12,268 nt of DNA, from the NCBI GenBank assembly GCA_964515555.1, contig CAZEVY010000134.1, forward strand, positions 1-12,268. The letters are read 5' to 3'. The stretch is from CAZEVY01 sp964515555 (lineage in GTDB: Bacteria; Acidobacteriota; Terriglobia; Bryobacterales; Bryobacteraceae). Position 1 is the first letter of the stretch. Each line of letters starts with the position of its first letter. Made by a program: the position numbers and the translations under genes. Below are positions 1-6,636 of this stretch, piece after piece. The notes beneath the pieces were generated by a model. The model was not told where the DNA came from. It saw only the letters and a program-made list of their open reading frames with translations, and did no database searches.

Positions 1-1553
1 TGTACGTCGTGAAGTCGACTCTTAGATCGTGCGTCCCGGCCCGCGGAAACCCCATGATGCTCGCCGCGATCCACGCCAAGGGGCTGCCGCCACGCTCCAC
101 TTGCGCCGAGCCGATCGCGCACGTGAGCCTCGACGGACACGAGTTCGACCTCGAGCACGGCTCCGTCGTCATCGCCGCGATCACCAGCTGCACGAACACG
201 AGCAACCCGTCGGTGCTCGTCGCGGCCGGGCTCCTGGCCAAGAAGGCGGTCGAGAAGGGGCTCGCGTCGAAGCCGTGGGTGAAGACGAGCCTCGCGCCCG
301 GTTCGAAGGTCGTCACGGAGTACCTGACGCGCTCGGGGCTGTCGAAGTACCTCGATCGACTCGGCTTCCACCTCGTCGGCTACGGCTGCACGACGTGCAT
401 CGGCAACAGCGGGCCGCTGCCGGAGGCCGTCGCCAAGGCCGTGCGCGAGGAGAAGCTGAACGTTGCCGCGGTGCTGAGCGGCAATCGGAATTTCGAGGGC
501 CGCGTGAACGCGCTGGTGCGATCCAACTACCTGGCGTCGCCGCCGCTGGTGGTCGCCTACGCGCTCGCCGGTCGGGTCGATGTCGACCTCTCCACCGAAC
601 CGCTGGGCGCCGGCGCCGACGGGCGCGACGTCTTCCTGCGCGACGTCTGGCCGTCGCCCGCCGAAGTGCAGCAGGTGCTCGACCGCTCGGTCCGCGCCGA
701 CATGTTCCGCGAGCAGTACGCCGACGTCTTCGCCGGCGACGCCCAGTGGAACTCCATTCAAGTGCCCGCGGGGGACCGCTGCGACTGGGACGAGTCGTCC
801 ACGTACGTGAAGCGCCCGCCGTACTTCGACTCGATGGTGGACCCCGCGGCCTCCGTGCGTGACCTTGCCGGCCTGCGCGCTCTGGCGGTTCTCGGCGATT
901 CCGTAACGACCGATCACATCTCGCCGGCCGGATCGATTCCCGCCGACACGCCCGCGGGGCGGTACCTGATCGCGCAGGGCGTCAAGCCCGCGGACTTCAA
1001 CTCCTACGGGGCTCGCCGGGGCAATCACGAAGTCATGGTGCGCGGCACGCTCGCCAATATCCGGCTACGGAATCTCATGGCGCCCGGAACGGAAGGCGGC
1101 TGGACGATTCACGTCCCGTCGGGCGAGAAGATGTCGATCTACGACGCCTCGGTGCGCTATCTCGCCGACGGCGTGGGCCTGATGATTATTGCCGGCAAGG
1201 AGTACGGATCGGGGTCGTCGCGCGACTGGGCGGCGAAGGGCGTGGCGCTGCTTGGCGTGAAGGCGGTGATCGCCGAGAGTTACGAGAGGATTCACCGCTC
1301 GAACCTGGTCGGCATGGGGGTGCTGCCGCTCGAGTTTCTGCCCGGCGAGAATCGCGAGTCGCTCGGGTTGACCGGGAGAGAGAGCTTCTCGATCGAAGGG
1401 GTCGGGGAGGCTCTCGCCGGATCGAAGCAGGTGACGGTGCGCGCCGGGGAGAAGTCGTTTCGCGCGCGGGTGCGCATCGACACTCCGCGCGAGATCGACT
1501 ACTTCCGCCACGGCGGAATTCTGCCGTACGTGCTGAGGCAGCTCGCGAGCTGA
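1..1553 (+). CDS. acnA: Aconitate hydratase (AcnA/IRP1-type), 5'-truncated
   Basis: TCA-cycle enzyme that interconverts citrate and isocitrate with a [4Fe-4S] cluster in the cytoplasm. Numbering from the GTG at position 9, the cluster cysteines are Cys61 (ITSCTNTSNPS), Cys127 and Cys130 (GYGCTTCIGNSG). VLSGNRNFEGR follows at 155-165. The C-terminal swivel domain carries GDSVTTDHISPAG (296-308), SYGARRGNHEVM (332-343), GKEYGSGSSRDWAAKG (396-411) and ERIHRSN (426-432). The 514 visible residues match the C-terminal part of the roughly 890-residue AcnA/IRP1 family, not the AcnB layout. The frame is open to the left edge, so the GTG is probably internal and the first ~380 residues lie outside. The first ~35 visible residues, in the variable inter-domain linker, show no clear family match. 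The stop directly abuts the stop of the convergent gene. Confidence 0.96.
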   Translation, partial: YVVKSTLRSCVPARGNPMMLAAIHAKGLPPRSTCAEPIAHVSLDGHEFDLEHGSVVIAAITSCTNTSNPSVLVAAGLLAKKAVEKGLASKPWVKTSLAPGSKVVTEYLTRSGLSKYLDRLGFHLVGYGCTTCIGNSGPLPEAVAKAVREEKLNVAAVLSGNRNFEGRVNALVRSNYLASPPLVVAYALAGRVDVDLSTEPLGAGADGRDVFLRDVWPSPAEVQQVLDRSVRADMFREQYADVFAGDAQWNSIQVPAGDRCDWDESSTYVKRPPYFDSMVDPAASVRDLAGLRALAVLGDSVTTDHISPAGSIPADTPAGRYLIAQGVKPADFNSYGARRGNHEVMVRGTLANIRLRNLMAPGTEGGWTIHVPSGEKMSIYDASVRYLADGVGLMIIAGKEYGSGSSRDWAAKGVALLGVKAVIAESYERIHRSNLVGMGVLPLEFLPGENRESLGLTGRESFSIEGVGEALAGSKQVTVRAGEKSFRARVRIDTPREIDYFRHGGILPYVLRQLAS

Positions 1554-2492
1554 TTACCGCGCCGCGATTTCGAATCCTACCGTCGCCGCGTAGGACTTCA
1601 CGCCGACGGTGGTCAGCCACGCCTCGGCCGTGTACTTTCCGGCCGGGAACCGCAGCGGGATCTCCGCGACGTAGTTCTTCTCGCCGTTGCGAATCGTCTC
1701 CGTCCCCAGGGCCAGCGTGAAGGCCCGGCCGTCCGACCAGCGGAAGACTTCCCTGCCGTCGGCGTCGCGGAACACGACCTCGTAGCGCTGCCCGGAGCCG
1801 AACGTCAGCTCGAGCGGCTGCCGCGTGACCCGCAGCGTCATCCGCGCCGTCATCACGGGAACCTCGTCGCCGCGCTCGTACACCGCGCGGTCCAGCGTCA
1901 GCGCGAAGGACACCTGCGGCTGGCTCAGCACCGTAACGCCTCCGATGCGCGCGTACACCAGTTCCAGCGCGCGCGGCCCGCCGATGGTGGTCGACTCGCG
2001 CCGCACCAGCCCGATGTAGGGAAGAAAATGATCCGTCGTCAGCCCGGCGTCAGCGCAGTTGGCCCCCGGATACGACACTTCGAGAGCGTTGCCCACATCG
2101 CCGATGGGCAGCTTCAGCTCGGCGGTGCGCGACTCGACGCGCGCCGTGTGATTGCACGGATTGATCGCCGTGCGATAGCTCTGTCCGACCGGCGTTGCGA
2201 AGACCGCCCACACCGACTCCGACTTCAGGTCCGCGTCGTAGGCGTAAAGCGTCGCGTCCTCGGACTGGCGAAGCCGGACGTCACCGGGCTCCAGGCCGCG
2301 CAGCACCGAGTAGGCGCGTCCGTCGATAATATCCTCGCGCACGATCTCGACGACCGTGTGGCCGCCGCCGGCGAATCCGGCGATCCGGTATATCCACTGA
2401 TTGCCGGGGTGCAGAGGGAAGTAGTCCTGGGGAAAGGCGGTCGCCGCCGCCAGCACTCCAAATGAAAGGGCAGATAGTCCGTGGCGTGTCAT
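1554..2492 (-). CDS. Secreted protein with C-terminal BsuPI-like domain
   Basis: 312-residue protein of unknown role. Residues 1-21 look like a Sec signal peptide (MTRHG, then a hydrophobic stretch to about AFP-Q). The mature N-terminus begins YFPLHPGNQWIYR, a pattern seen at the start of secreted or lipoprotein-like beta domains. There are two cysteines (113, 146). From about residue 195 it resembles the BsuPI family (intracellular proteinase inhibitor of Bacillus): LELTFGSGQRYEVVFRD (227-243), DGREVFRWSDGRAFTLALG (245-263), a Gly-Glu turn (270-271) and PAGKYTAEAWL (283-293). The start is supported by GGAG about 8 bases upstream. Inhibitor activity cannot be deduced, since BsuPI-like domains also occur as generic extracellular beta-sandwiches. 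It diverges from the regulator-cysK operon and converges on aconitase. The signal peptide and domain similarity are seen in the sequence; the function is unknown. Confidence 0.85.
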   Translation of the reverse strand: MTRHGLSALSFGVLAAATAFPQDYFPLHPGNQWIYRIAGFAGGGHTVVEIVREDIIDGRAYSVLRGLEPGDVRLRQSEDATLYAYDADLKSESVWAVFATPVGQSYRTAINPCNHTARVESRTAELKLPIGDVGNALEVSYPGANCADAGLTTDHFLPYIGLVRRESTTIGGPRALELVYARIGGVTVLSQPQVSFALTLDRAVYERGDEVPVMTARMTLRVTRQPLELTFGSGQRYEVVFRDADGREVFRWSDGRAFTLALGTETIRNGEKNYVAEIPLRFPAGKYTAEAWLTTVGVKSYAATVGFEIAAR

Positions 2493-2600
2493 GACTCACT
2501 CCATCACTGAGATTTCAACACTTCGTGACGGCTCGGGTCTCGCCACGGGACCAAAGACCGACAAAGTTCTAGATGCGCCAAACTTGCGCCAGGTTGCAGT

Positions 2601-2619
2601 CCCGGGGCGCCACCCCGGG
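2601..2619. repeat. Perfect 7-bp GC-rich inverted repeat at the -35 position
   Basis: CCCGGGG (2601-2607), loop CGCCA, CCCCGGG (2613-2619). GTTGCA occurs on both sides (from 2593 and from 2619) as a direct repeat 26 bases apart. The dyad covers where a -35 element would lie for the TATAAT at 2634-2639, so it could be an operator for the adjacent Rrf2-type regulator. It could equally be a dispersed palindromic repeat. Rrf2 operators are usually less GC-rich, so the operator reading is only a guess. Confidence 0.45.
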
Positions 2620-2633
2620 TTGCACGGCTCCGT

Positions 2634-2639
2634 TATAAT
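2634..2639 (+). promoter_or_regulatory. Candidate -10 box of the regulator-cysK operon
   Basis: Perfect TATAAT, 27 bases before the GTG start of the Rrf2-type gene. No good -35 lies at 16-18 bases; the expected position (2611-2616, CACCCC) falls inside the inverted repeat. A missing -35 overlapped by a dyad would suit a regulated promoter. Confidence 0.45.
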
Positions 2640-2666
2640 CTCTACTTCGATGCGGGGGATTCCACA

Positions 2667-3095
2667 GTGGGGCCGCTGAACATCTCCGTCAAGGGCGAGT
2701 ACGCCCTGCTGGCGCTCTTCGATCTTTCCACCCAGCCCCCGAGCGAACCCGTTAAGATCGCCTCCATTGCGCGGCGGCAGCGCATCCCGCAAAAATTCCT
2801 CGAGCTCATCCTCGCCCAGCTCAAGCAGGGCGGATTCGTCGAATCGCGGCGCGGCGCCGAGGGCGGATACCTGCTCGCCCGCGCGCCCGAGGAGATCAGC
2901 GTCGGCGACGTGCTGCGCCACCTGGAAGGCGCCAAGTCCCGCGGGCGCGGGCCGCATCAGGAGACTCCGTTCACCGACGTGTGGGGCCAGGTGGAGGGCG
3001 CCATCTCGCAGATTCTCGACCAGACCAGCTTCGCCGCCCTGGTCAAGCGCTGGCAGGAGCGCCGCGGACGATACGTCCCTAACTGGCAGATCTAG
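2667..3095 (+). CDS. Rrf2-family transcriptional regulator, CymR-like
   Basis: 142-residue cytoplasmic DNA-binding protein. The N-terminus NISVKGEYALLALFDL (5-20) is the Rrf2 opening helix. A winged helix-turn-helix follows: IASIARRQRIPQKFLELILA (31-50), then QLKQGGFVESRRGAEGGYLL (51-70) as the end of the recognition helix and wing, then EEISVGDVLRHLEG (75-88). There are no cysteines, so it cannot bind an Fe-S cluster as IscR or NsrR do; this fits the CymR branch, which controls sulfur and cysteine metabolism. The C-terminal part (FTDVWGQVEGAISQILDQTS, 102-121) also resembles CymR, and the protein ends in isoleucine (PNWQI). The GTG start follows a GGGGG stretch by about 10 bases; a nearby ATG at 2650 is out of frame. 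It lies 10 bases ahead of cysK, almost certainly in one operon. Rrf2 family is certain; CymR-like function is inferred. Confidence 0.9.
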   Translation: MGPLNISVKGEYALLALFDLSTQPPSEPVKIASIARRQRIPQKFLELILAQLKQGGFVESRRGAEGGYLLARAPEEISVGDVLRHLEGAKSRGRGPHQETPFTDVWGQVEGAISQILDQTSFAALVKRWQERRGRYVPNWQI

Positions 3096-3105
3096 AGGAG
3101 ACCGC

Positions 3106-4059
3106 GTGATATTCGACGACAACTCGCTCAGCATCGGCCGCACGCCCCTGGTCCGGCTCGCCCGCCTCGGACGCGGCCTGCCGGCGACCCTGCTCGCCAA
3201 GATCGAGGGGCGCAACCCCGGCTATTCGGTAAAGTGCCGCATCGGGGCCTCCATGATCTGGGACGCCGAGCGCCGCGGAGTCCTCAAGCCGGGCAAGGAA
3301 CTGGTCGAGCCGACGAGCGGTAACACGGGCATCGCGCTGGCGTTCGTCGCCGCCGCCCGCGGATATCCGATCACGCTCACCATGCCTCAGACCATGTCGA
3401 TCGAACGGCGCAAAGTGCTCAAGGCCTTCGGGGCGAAGCTGCTGCTCACCGACGGCACTCTGGGGATGGAGGCCTCCATCGCCGCAGCGGAGGAGCTGGC
3501 GGCAGCCGAACCGGATCGCTATGTCCTTCTACATCAGTTCAAAAACCCGGCAAACCCCGAGATTCACTTTAAGACCACCGGCCCGGAAATCTGGGACGAC
3601 ACCGAGGGCCGGATCGACGTGCTGGTGGCCGGGGTCGGAACGGGTGGTACGATCAGCGGGGTCTCGCGCTACATCAAGAAGGCAAAGGGCAAGAAAATAC
3701 TCTCGGTTGGGGTTGAGCCTTCGGGCAGTCCTGTGATCAGCCAGCACCTCCGCAAGGAGGCCATGCGGCCGGGTCCCCACGCCATTCAGGGCATCGGCGC
3801 CGGGTTCATCCCCGATACGCTCGACCTTGCGATGGTCGATCGCATCGATCTGGTGGGCGATGAGGAGTCGATCGAGATGGCACGCCGTCTGGCAGTCGAA
3901 GAGGGCATCCTGAGCGGCATTTCGTGCGGGGCGGCGACGGCCGCAGCCGTGCGTATCGCGGCCGACCCGGCGATGAAGGGCAAGACGATCGTCGTCATAC
4001 TGCCCGATTCTGGCGAGCGCTACCTGACGTCTCCGCTTTTCGACGGCGTGCTGGACTGA
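3106..4059 (+). CDS. cysK: Cysteine synthase A (O-acetylserine sulfhydrylase)
   Basis: PLP enzyme that makes L-cysteine from O-acetylserine and sulfide in the cytoplasm. The 317 residues align almost end to end with E. coli CysK as I recall it. NPGYSVKCRIG holds the PLP lysine (Lys43), followed by the substrate loop TSGNTG (70-75), the phosphate loop GVGTGGT (176-182), GPHAIQGIGAGFIP (223-236) and ILSGISCGAA (268-277). Ser273, which contacts the PLP ring nitrogen in this family, is kept; the next residue is Cys274 where E. coli has Ser. GTG at 3106 is chosen because GAGGAG lies 5 bases upstream and the protein then starts where CysK should (MIFDDNSLSIGRTPLVRL). The frame stays open further upstream, but that part is a shadow of the regulator gene. 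CysK is a moonlighting partner of CysE and, in Firmicutes, of CymR, which gives meaning to its upstream neighbour. Confidence 0.97.
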   Translation: MIFDDNSLSIGRTPLVRLARLGRGLPATLLAKIEGRNPGYSVKCRIGASMIWDAERRGVLKPGKELVEPTSGNTGIALAFVAAARGYPITLTMPQTMSIERRKVLKAFGAKLLLTDGTLGMEASIAAAEELAAAEPDRYVLLHQFKNPANPEIHFKTTGPEIWDDTEGRIDVLVAGVGTGGTISGVSRYIKKAKGKKILSVGVEPSGSPVISQHLRKEAMRPGPHAIQGIGAGFIPDTLDLAMVDRIDLVGDEESIEMARRLAVEEGILSGISCGAATAAAVRIAADPAMKGKTIVVILPDSGERYLTSPLFDGVLD

Positions 4060-4113
4060 GCCGCCAACGGCGCGGTACTGAGTCGAGCGGCGACTTTGCC
4101 GACGGGAGAAAGA

Positions 4114-4154
4114 AGCGGGCGCCAGTTGGGTGAATGGGGTGAGAAGCGCCCGCT
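4114..4154. repeat. 9-bp perfect inverted repeat downstream of cysK
   Basis: AGCGGGCGC (4114-4122) and GCGCCCGCT (4146-4154) are perfect complements around a 23-base purine-rich loop. It lies in the 229-base spacer between cysK and the DUF72 gene. No T-run follows, so it is not a classical Rho-independent terminator. It could be an mRNA 3' stabilising hairpin or a protein site. Confidence 0.4.
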
Positions 4155-4226
4155 GTCGTAACGGGGATTGCATAAGAAACGTTGGCGCAGGGCCGGACGT
4201 TACAGCCGCGGACTCGAATTTTCCTA

Positions 4227-4256
4227 TTGACGGTGGCCGCAAGGTCCCGTTATACT
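4227..4256 (+). promoter_or_regulatory. Sigma-70-like promoter of the DUF72 gene
   Basis: TTGACG (4227-4232), an 18-base spacer, and TATACT (4251-4256). Transcription would start near 4263, leaving a leader of about 26 bases before the ATG at 4289. It is the best-formed promoter in the window and argues that this gene is transcribed separately from cysK. Confidence 0.55.
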
Positions 4257-4288
4257 GGAGGCGAACAAAAGACGAATCCGGTACACTC

Positions 4289-5110
4289 ATGAGCGCAACA
4301 TCGATCCTGTGCGGCCCGTCGGGATGGGAGCACCGCGACTGGGATGGCACGGTCTATCCTCGCCCGCGGCCGCTCAGTTTCCACCCGGTGGCATTCCTGG
4401 CGCGGCGCTTCGGAATGCTGGAGATCGCCGCCACCGCGTCGACTTACATCCGGCCCGAGATCGCCCGACTCTGGCTCGCCAAGGCCGGCGGGAACCGGAC
4501 CTTCCGCTTCACGGCGCTGGTTCACCGGCGATTCACGCACGACCGTCAGATGGAGGCTTCGGCGATGGCGCGTTTCCGCGACGGCCTGGCGCCGTTGCTG
4601 GAGGCCGGGCGCCTCGGGTGCCTGGTGATGCAGTTTCCCTGGCCGTTCCGCTTCACGGCGGAGAACCGGGAGTTTTTCATCCGCCTGCGGCGGGAGTTGC
4701 ACCCCTTTCCGGTGGCCGCGCAGATGCGGCACGAGAGCTGGATGTCGGAGGAGGCCCGCGGCGTCTTCCTCGACTACCACGTCGCCTTCGTCAACGCCGA
4801 TCAGCCGCAGCGCATGCGCGTGATGCCGCCGACCGCGTTCCTCACCGCGGGATTCGGCTACGTCCGCCTGGAGGGCCGCTCCTGGGACGCCCGCCACGGC
4901 CGCCCGCGCGCCGACTACCGGTTTTCGCTGGAGGATCTGGCGGAGTGGTCGGCGAGGCTGGCGCGCATTCGACCCTTCGCGGAGCGGATCTACACGGTCT
5001 TCGCGAATCACTCAGGCGGCCGGGCGGCGATCGACACGCTACAGATGCAGTCGATGGCCGGGGACCGGTTGCGTGAGGCGGAGGCGCCCTCCAAGTTGCG
5101 CGCGGCCTAG
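4289..5110 (+). CDS. DUF72 (YecE-like) family protein
   Basis: 273 residues, a usual length for this family of TIM-barrel-like proteins of unknown function. Family marks are CGPSGWEHRDWDGTVYP (8-24; compare the family's GTSGW..W.G.FYP), FGMLEIAATASTYIRP (41-56), TFRFTALVHRRFTHDR (71-86; compare F.F..K....THD), a central LGCLVMQFPWPF (109-120), FVNADQP (167-173), GYVRLEGR (190-197) and a closing IYTVFANHSGG (234-244) in place of the usual YFNNH. The frame is open back to 4130, but ATG 4289 is preferred: homology begins there and the promoter lies just upstream. The Shine-Dalgarno is weak (GGAGG at 4257-4261 is too far). No substrate can be named. Its TAG stop shares CTAG with the stop of the convergent reductase gene. 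Confidence 0.88.
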   Translation: MSATSILCGPSGWEHRDWDGTVYPRPRPLSFHPVAFLARRFGMLEIAATASTYIRPEIARLWLAKAGGNRTFRFTALVHRRFTHDRQMEASAMARFRDGLAPLLEAGRLGCLVMQFPWPFRFTAENREFFIRLRRELHPFPVAAQMRHESWMSEEARGVFLDYHVAFVNADQPQRMRVMPPTAFLTAGFGYVRLEGRSWDARHGRPRADYRFSLEDLAEWSARLARIRPFAERIYTVFANHSGGRAAIDTLQMQSMAGDRLREAEAPSKLRAA

Positions 5111-5985
5111 GCGTTCAGCGCCAGGTCCATATTCTCGATGGCCTCGTCGATCTCGGCGGCGCTCTTGAAGCCGATGGTCACCGAGTCCACCACGCCGAGT
5201 CCCATGGCGAACTTCAGCGCCTTCTGCCGATCCTCGCGCGTGACGAACGCGCCCTCGCCCGCGAGCTTCATGCTGATGACGCCCATTCCCTGCGCGTGCA
5301 CCTTGCGGGTGTGCGTCACCACCTCGTCGACCTTGCCGGGCTCGTCGACGTCGCGCGTGGATTCCGTGTCCATCTTGACGCCGTTATGGTTCATGCGGAT
5401 CATGGCGATCTGGAGCCACTGGTTGCCCGGAAACACGCGCAAACCCGGCAGGCCGTGCACGGAAGCACCCTGCGCGGCGACGATCTTCCGCACCTTGGCC
5501 TCGGAAATCTCGTCCTGGAGGCGCTTCAGGTCCTCGGGCCATGTCGGATTCCGCACGCAGTGCATCAGAAGGATGTCGAAGTACTCCGAGTCGAGGTCCT
5601 TGCGGTAGCGCTCGATCACCGGGCGCGGATCGGCGGCGTCGCGCAGCGGGACCTTGGTCATGAGCTTGTAGCTGTCGCGCGGGATTCCCTTGAGCGCCGT
5701 GGCGAGCATCTGAGGCATGCCGCGATAGTTGTCGGCGGTCTCGAAGAAGCGGATGCCGCGGTCGTAGGCGTGCCGCACCAGGCGATTGAAACCGTCCTGC
5801 CCGAGCTCGCGCTGGACCCGGCCGCTGAAGGTGCCCGTGCCGAACGCCAGCCGCGTCACTTTCACACCGGACTTGCCCAGCGTCACCCAGTCGGTCGCCG
5901 AGCGCTTGGCGGCACGCGCCGGCGCCGCGCCGAGCGCGGCCGTCGCCAGGGTCGCCTTCAGGAAGTCGCGTCTTGTGTGGCCCAT
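5107..5985 (-). CDS. Tat-exported aldo/keto reductase
   Basis: 292-residue NAD(P)H-dependent oxidoreductase of the aldo/keto reductase superfamily, with an export signal. TRRDFLK (4-10) followed by a hydrophobic stretch ending APARA (21-25) is a twin-arginine signal. The domain starts at WVTLGKSGVKVTRLAFGTGTF (33-53). The catalytic tyrosine is Tyr87 (ETADNY), the lysine Lys111 (MTKVP) and the histidine His142 (LLMHCV). The fourth tetrad residue, normally Asp, is Glu82. SVTIGFKSAAEIDEAIEN (268-285) is the C-terminal cofactor-binding stretch. The start is supported by AAGGAGAG 6-7 bases upstream. Similar Tat-signal reductases are common in Acidobacteriota and Planctomycetota, often with unknown substrates. 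It is divergent from the secG-tRNA unit and shows no operon partner. Family assignment is firm; the substrate is unknown. Confidence 0.92.
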   Translation of the reverse strand: MGHTRRDFLKATLATAALGAAPARAAKRSATDWVTLGKSGVKVTRLAFGTGTFSGRVQRELGQDGFNRLVRHAYDRGIRFFETADNYRGMPQMLATALKGIPRDSYKLMTKVPLRDAADPRPVIERYRKDLDSEYFDILLMHCVRNPTWPEDLKRLQDEISEAKVRKIVAAQGASVHGLPGLRVFPGNQWLQIAMIRMNHNGVKMDTESTRDVDEPGKVDEVVTHTRKVHAQGMGVISMKLAGEGAFVTREDRQKALKFAMGLGVVDSVTIGFKSAAEIDEAIENMDLALNA

Positions 5986-6004
5986 GATGCTCTCCTTGGG
6001 CCAA

Positions 6005-6010
6005 ACTGTA
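6005..6010 (-). promoter_or_regulatory. Possible extended -10 of the reductase gene
   Basis: On the minus strand TGC-TACAGT lies about 20 bases before the start codon, matching an extended -10. No clear -35 is present, so this is weak. Confidence 0.25.
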
Positions 6011-6109
6011 GCACAGAATCGACCGGGACGGACGCCGAATCAGGGCCGGCCATGCCGCCGGCGTCGACGACCTCGGGGCCTTGCTGGTTCGACCTGACCG
6101 GAGATTCTA

Positions 6110-6196
6110 TGGTGCGGAGAGGGGGACTTGAACCCCCACGAGATTGCTCCCGCTAGCACCTCAAGCTAGTGCGTCTGCCAATTCCGCCACCTCCGC
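6110..6196 (-). tRNA. tRNA-Leu (anticodon GAG)
   Basis: 87 bases on the minus strand with an encoded CCA. The acceptor GCGGAGG pairs with TCTCCGC (one G-U) and the discriminator is A. The anticodon stem is CTAGC/GCTAG around loop TTGAGGT, giving anticodon GAG, which reads CUC and CUU. A long class II variable arm (GGGAG CAAT CTC) and a T arm GGGGG-TTCAAGT-CCCCC confirm leucine. The 5' end lies 9 bases after the secG stop, so it is probably cut from the secG transcript. E. coli leuU, also Leu-GAG, follows secG in the same way. Confidence 0.97.
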
Positions 6197-6205
6197 ACGG
6201 TGGAC

Positions 6206-6625
6206 TTACTTCTTCGACTCGGGCGCCTTCACCGGAGGCGACTTCACCTCGCCCTTGGGCGCCGCCGTCGGCGTCGATTCCGCCGGCTTCACATCGACCA
6301 CCGGGACGCCCGGCGGGGGCGCCGCCGGCTTGGGCGCGGGCACCGACTTCGGCGTCGACCGCTCCAGCACCGTCGAGCCCGACGATCGCCCGCTTCGCGT
6401 ACCGAGTATCGACAGCGAGATCGAGGTGAGCATGAACACCACCGCCGCGATCGTGGTCGCCTTCGAGAGCACCGTCGCCGAGCCGCGCGGCCCGAACGCA
6501 GTCTGCGACCCCATTCCGCCGAAGGCCCCCGCCAGGTCCGCCGCCTTGCCGCTTTGCAGCAGCACCACGACGATGAGGAAGAAGCACACCACGAAATGCA
6601 GAACGGTCAGCCCGATGATCAGCAT
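6206..6625 (-). CDS. secG: Protein-export membrane protein SecG
   Basis: 139-residue subunit of the SecYEG translocon that assists SecA-driven export across the inner membrane. Two membrane segments, at about 2-23 and 56-75, flank the conserved loop LLQSGKAADLAGAFGG (22-37) and FGPRGSATVLSKAT (44-57). After residue 80 comes a long low-complexity tail rich in Pro, Ala, Lys and Ser, typical of many SecG proteins and of little sequence value. The Shine-Dalgarno (AGAGA) is weak, which suits translational coupling to the TPR gene ending 11 bases upstream. tRNA-Leu(GAG) follows 9 bases downstream. Confidence 0.95.
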   Translation of the reverse strand: MLIIGLTVLHFVVCFFLIVVVLLQSGKAADLAGAFGGMGSQTAFGPRGSATVLSKATTIAAVVFMLTSISLSILGTRSGRSSGSTVLERSTPKSVPAPKPAAPPPGVPVVDVKPAESTPTAAPKGEVKSPPVKAPESKK

Positions 6626-6636
6626 GTCTCTCTATT

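Noticed and set aside
26..118. Possible frameshift near the left edge of aconitase: the +2 frame reads RPGPRKPHD, similar to the AGPKRPQDR linker motif of AcnA
   Set aside because: Third-position G/C is clearly higher in the aconitase frame over this stretch than in the +2 frame, and the +2 frame holds a TAG at 23-25. The similarity is short and the linker is variable, so a frameshift is not supported, though an edge error cannot be excluded.
2767..3105. Upstream extension of the cysK frame by 113 codons
   Set aside because: It covers the Rrf2-type gene in another frame and is low-complexity (Ser/Arg/Ala). GTG 3106 with GAGGAG in front gives a normal CysK N-terminus.
4130..4288. 53-codon N-terminal extension of the DUF72 protein
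   Set aside because: DUF72 similarity begins right after ATG 4289, and the promoter at 4227-4256 would lie inside the extension.
6045..6062. GCCGGC-CATGCC-GCCGGC hairpin downstream of tRNA-Leu as a terminator
   Set aside because: No T-run follows on the minus strand, and GCCGGC is itself a palindrome common in GC-rich DNA.
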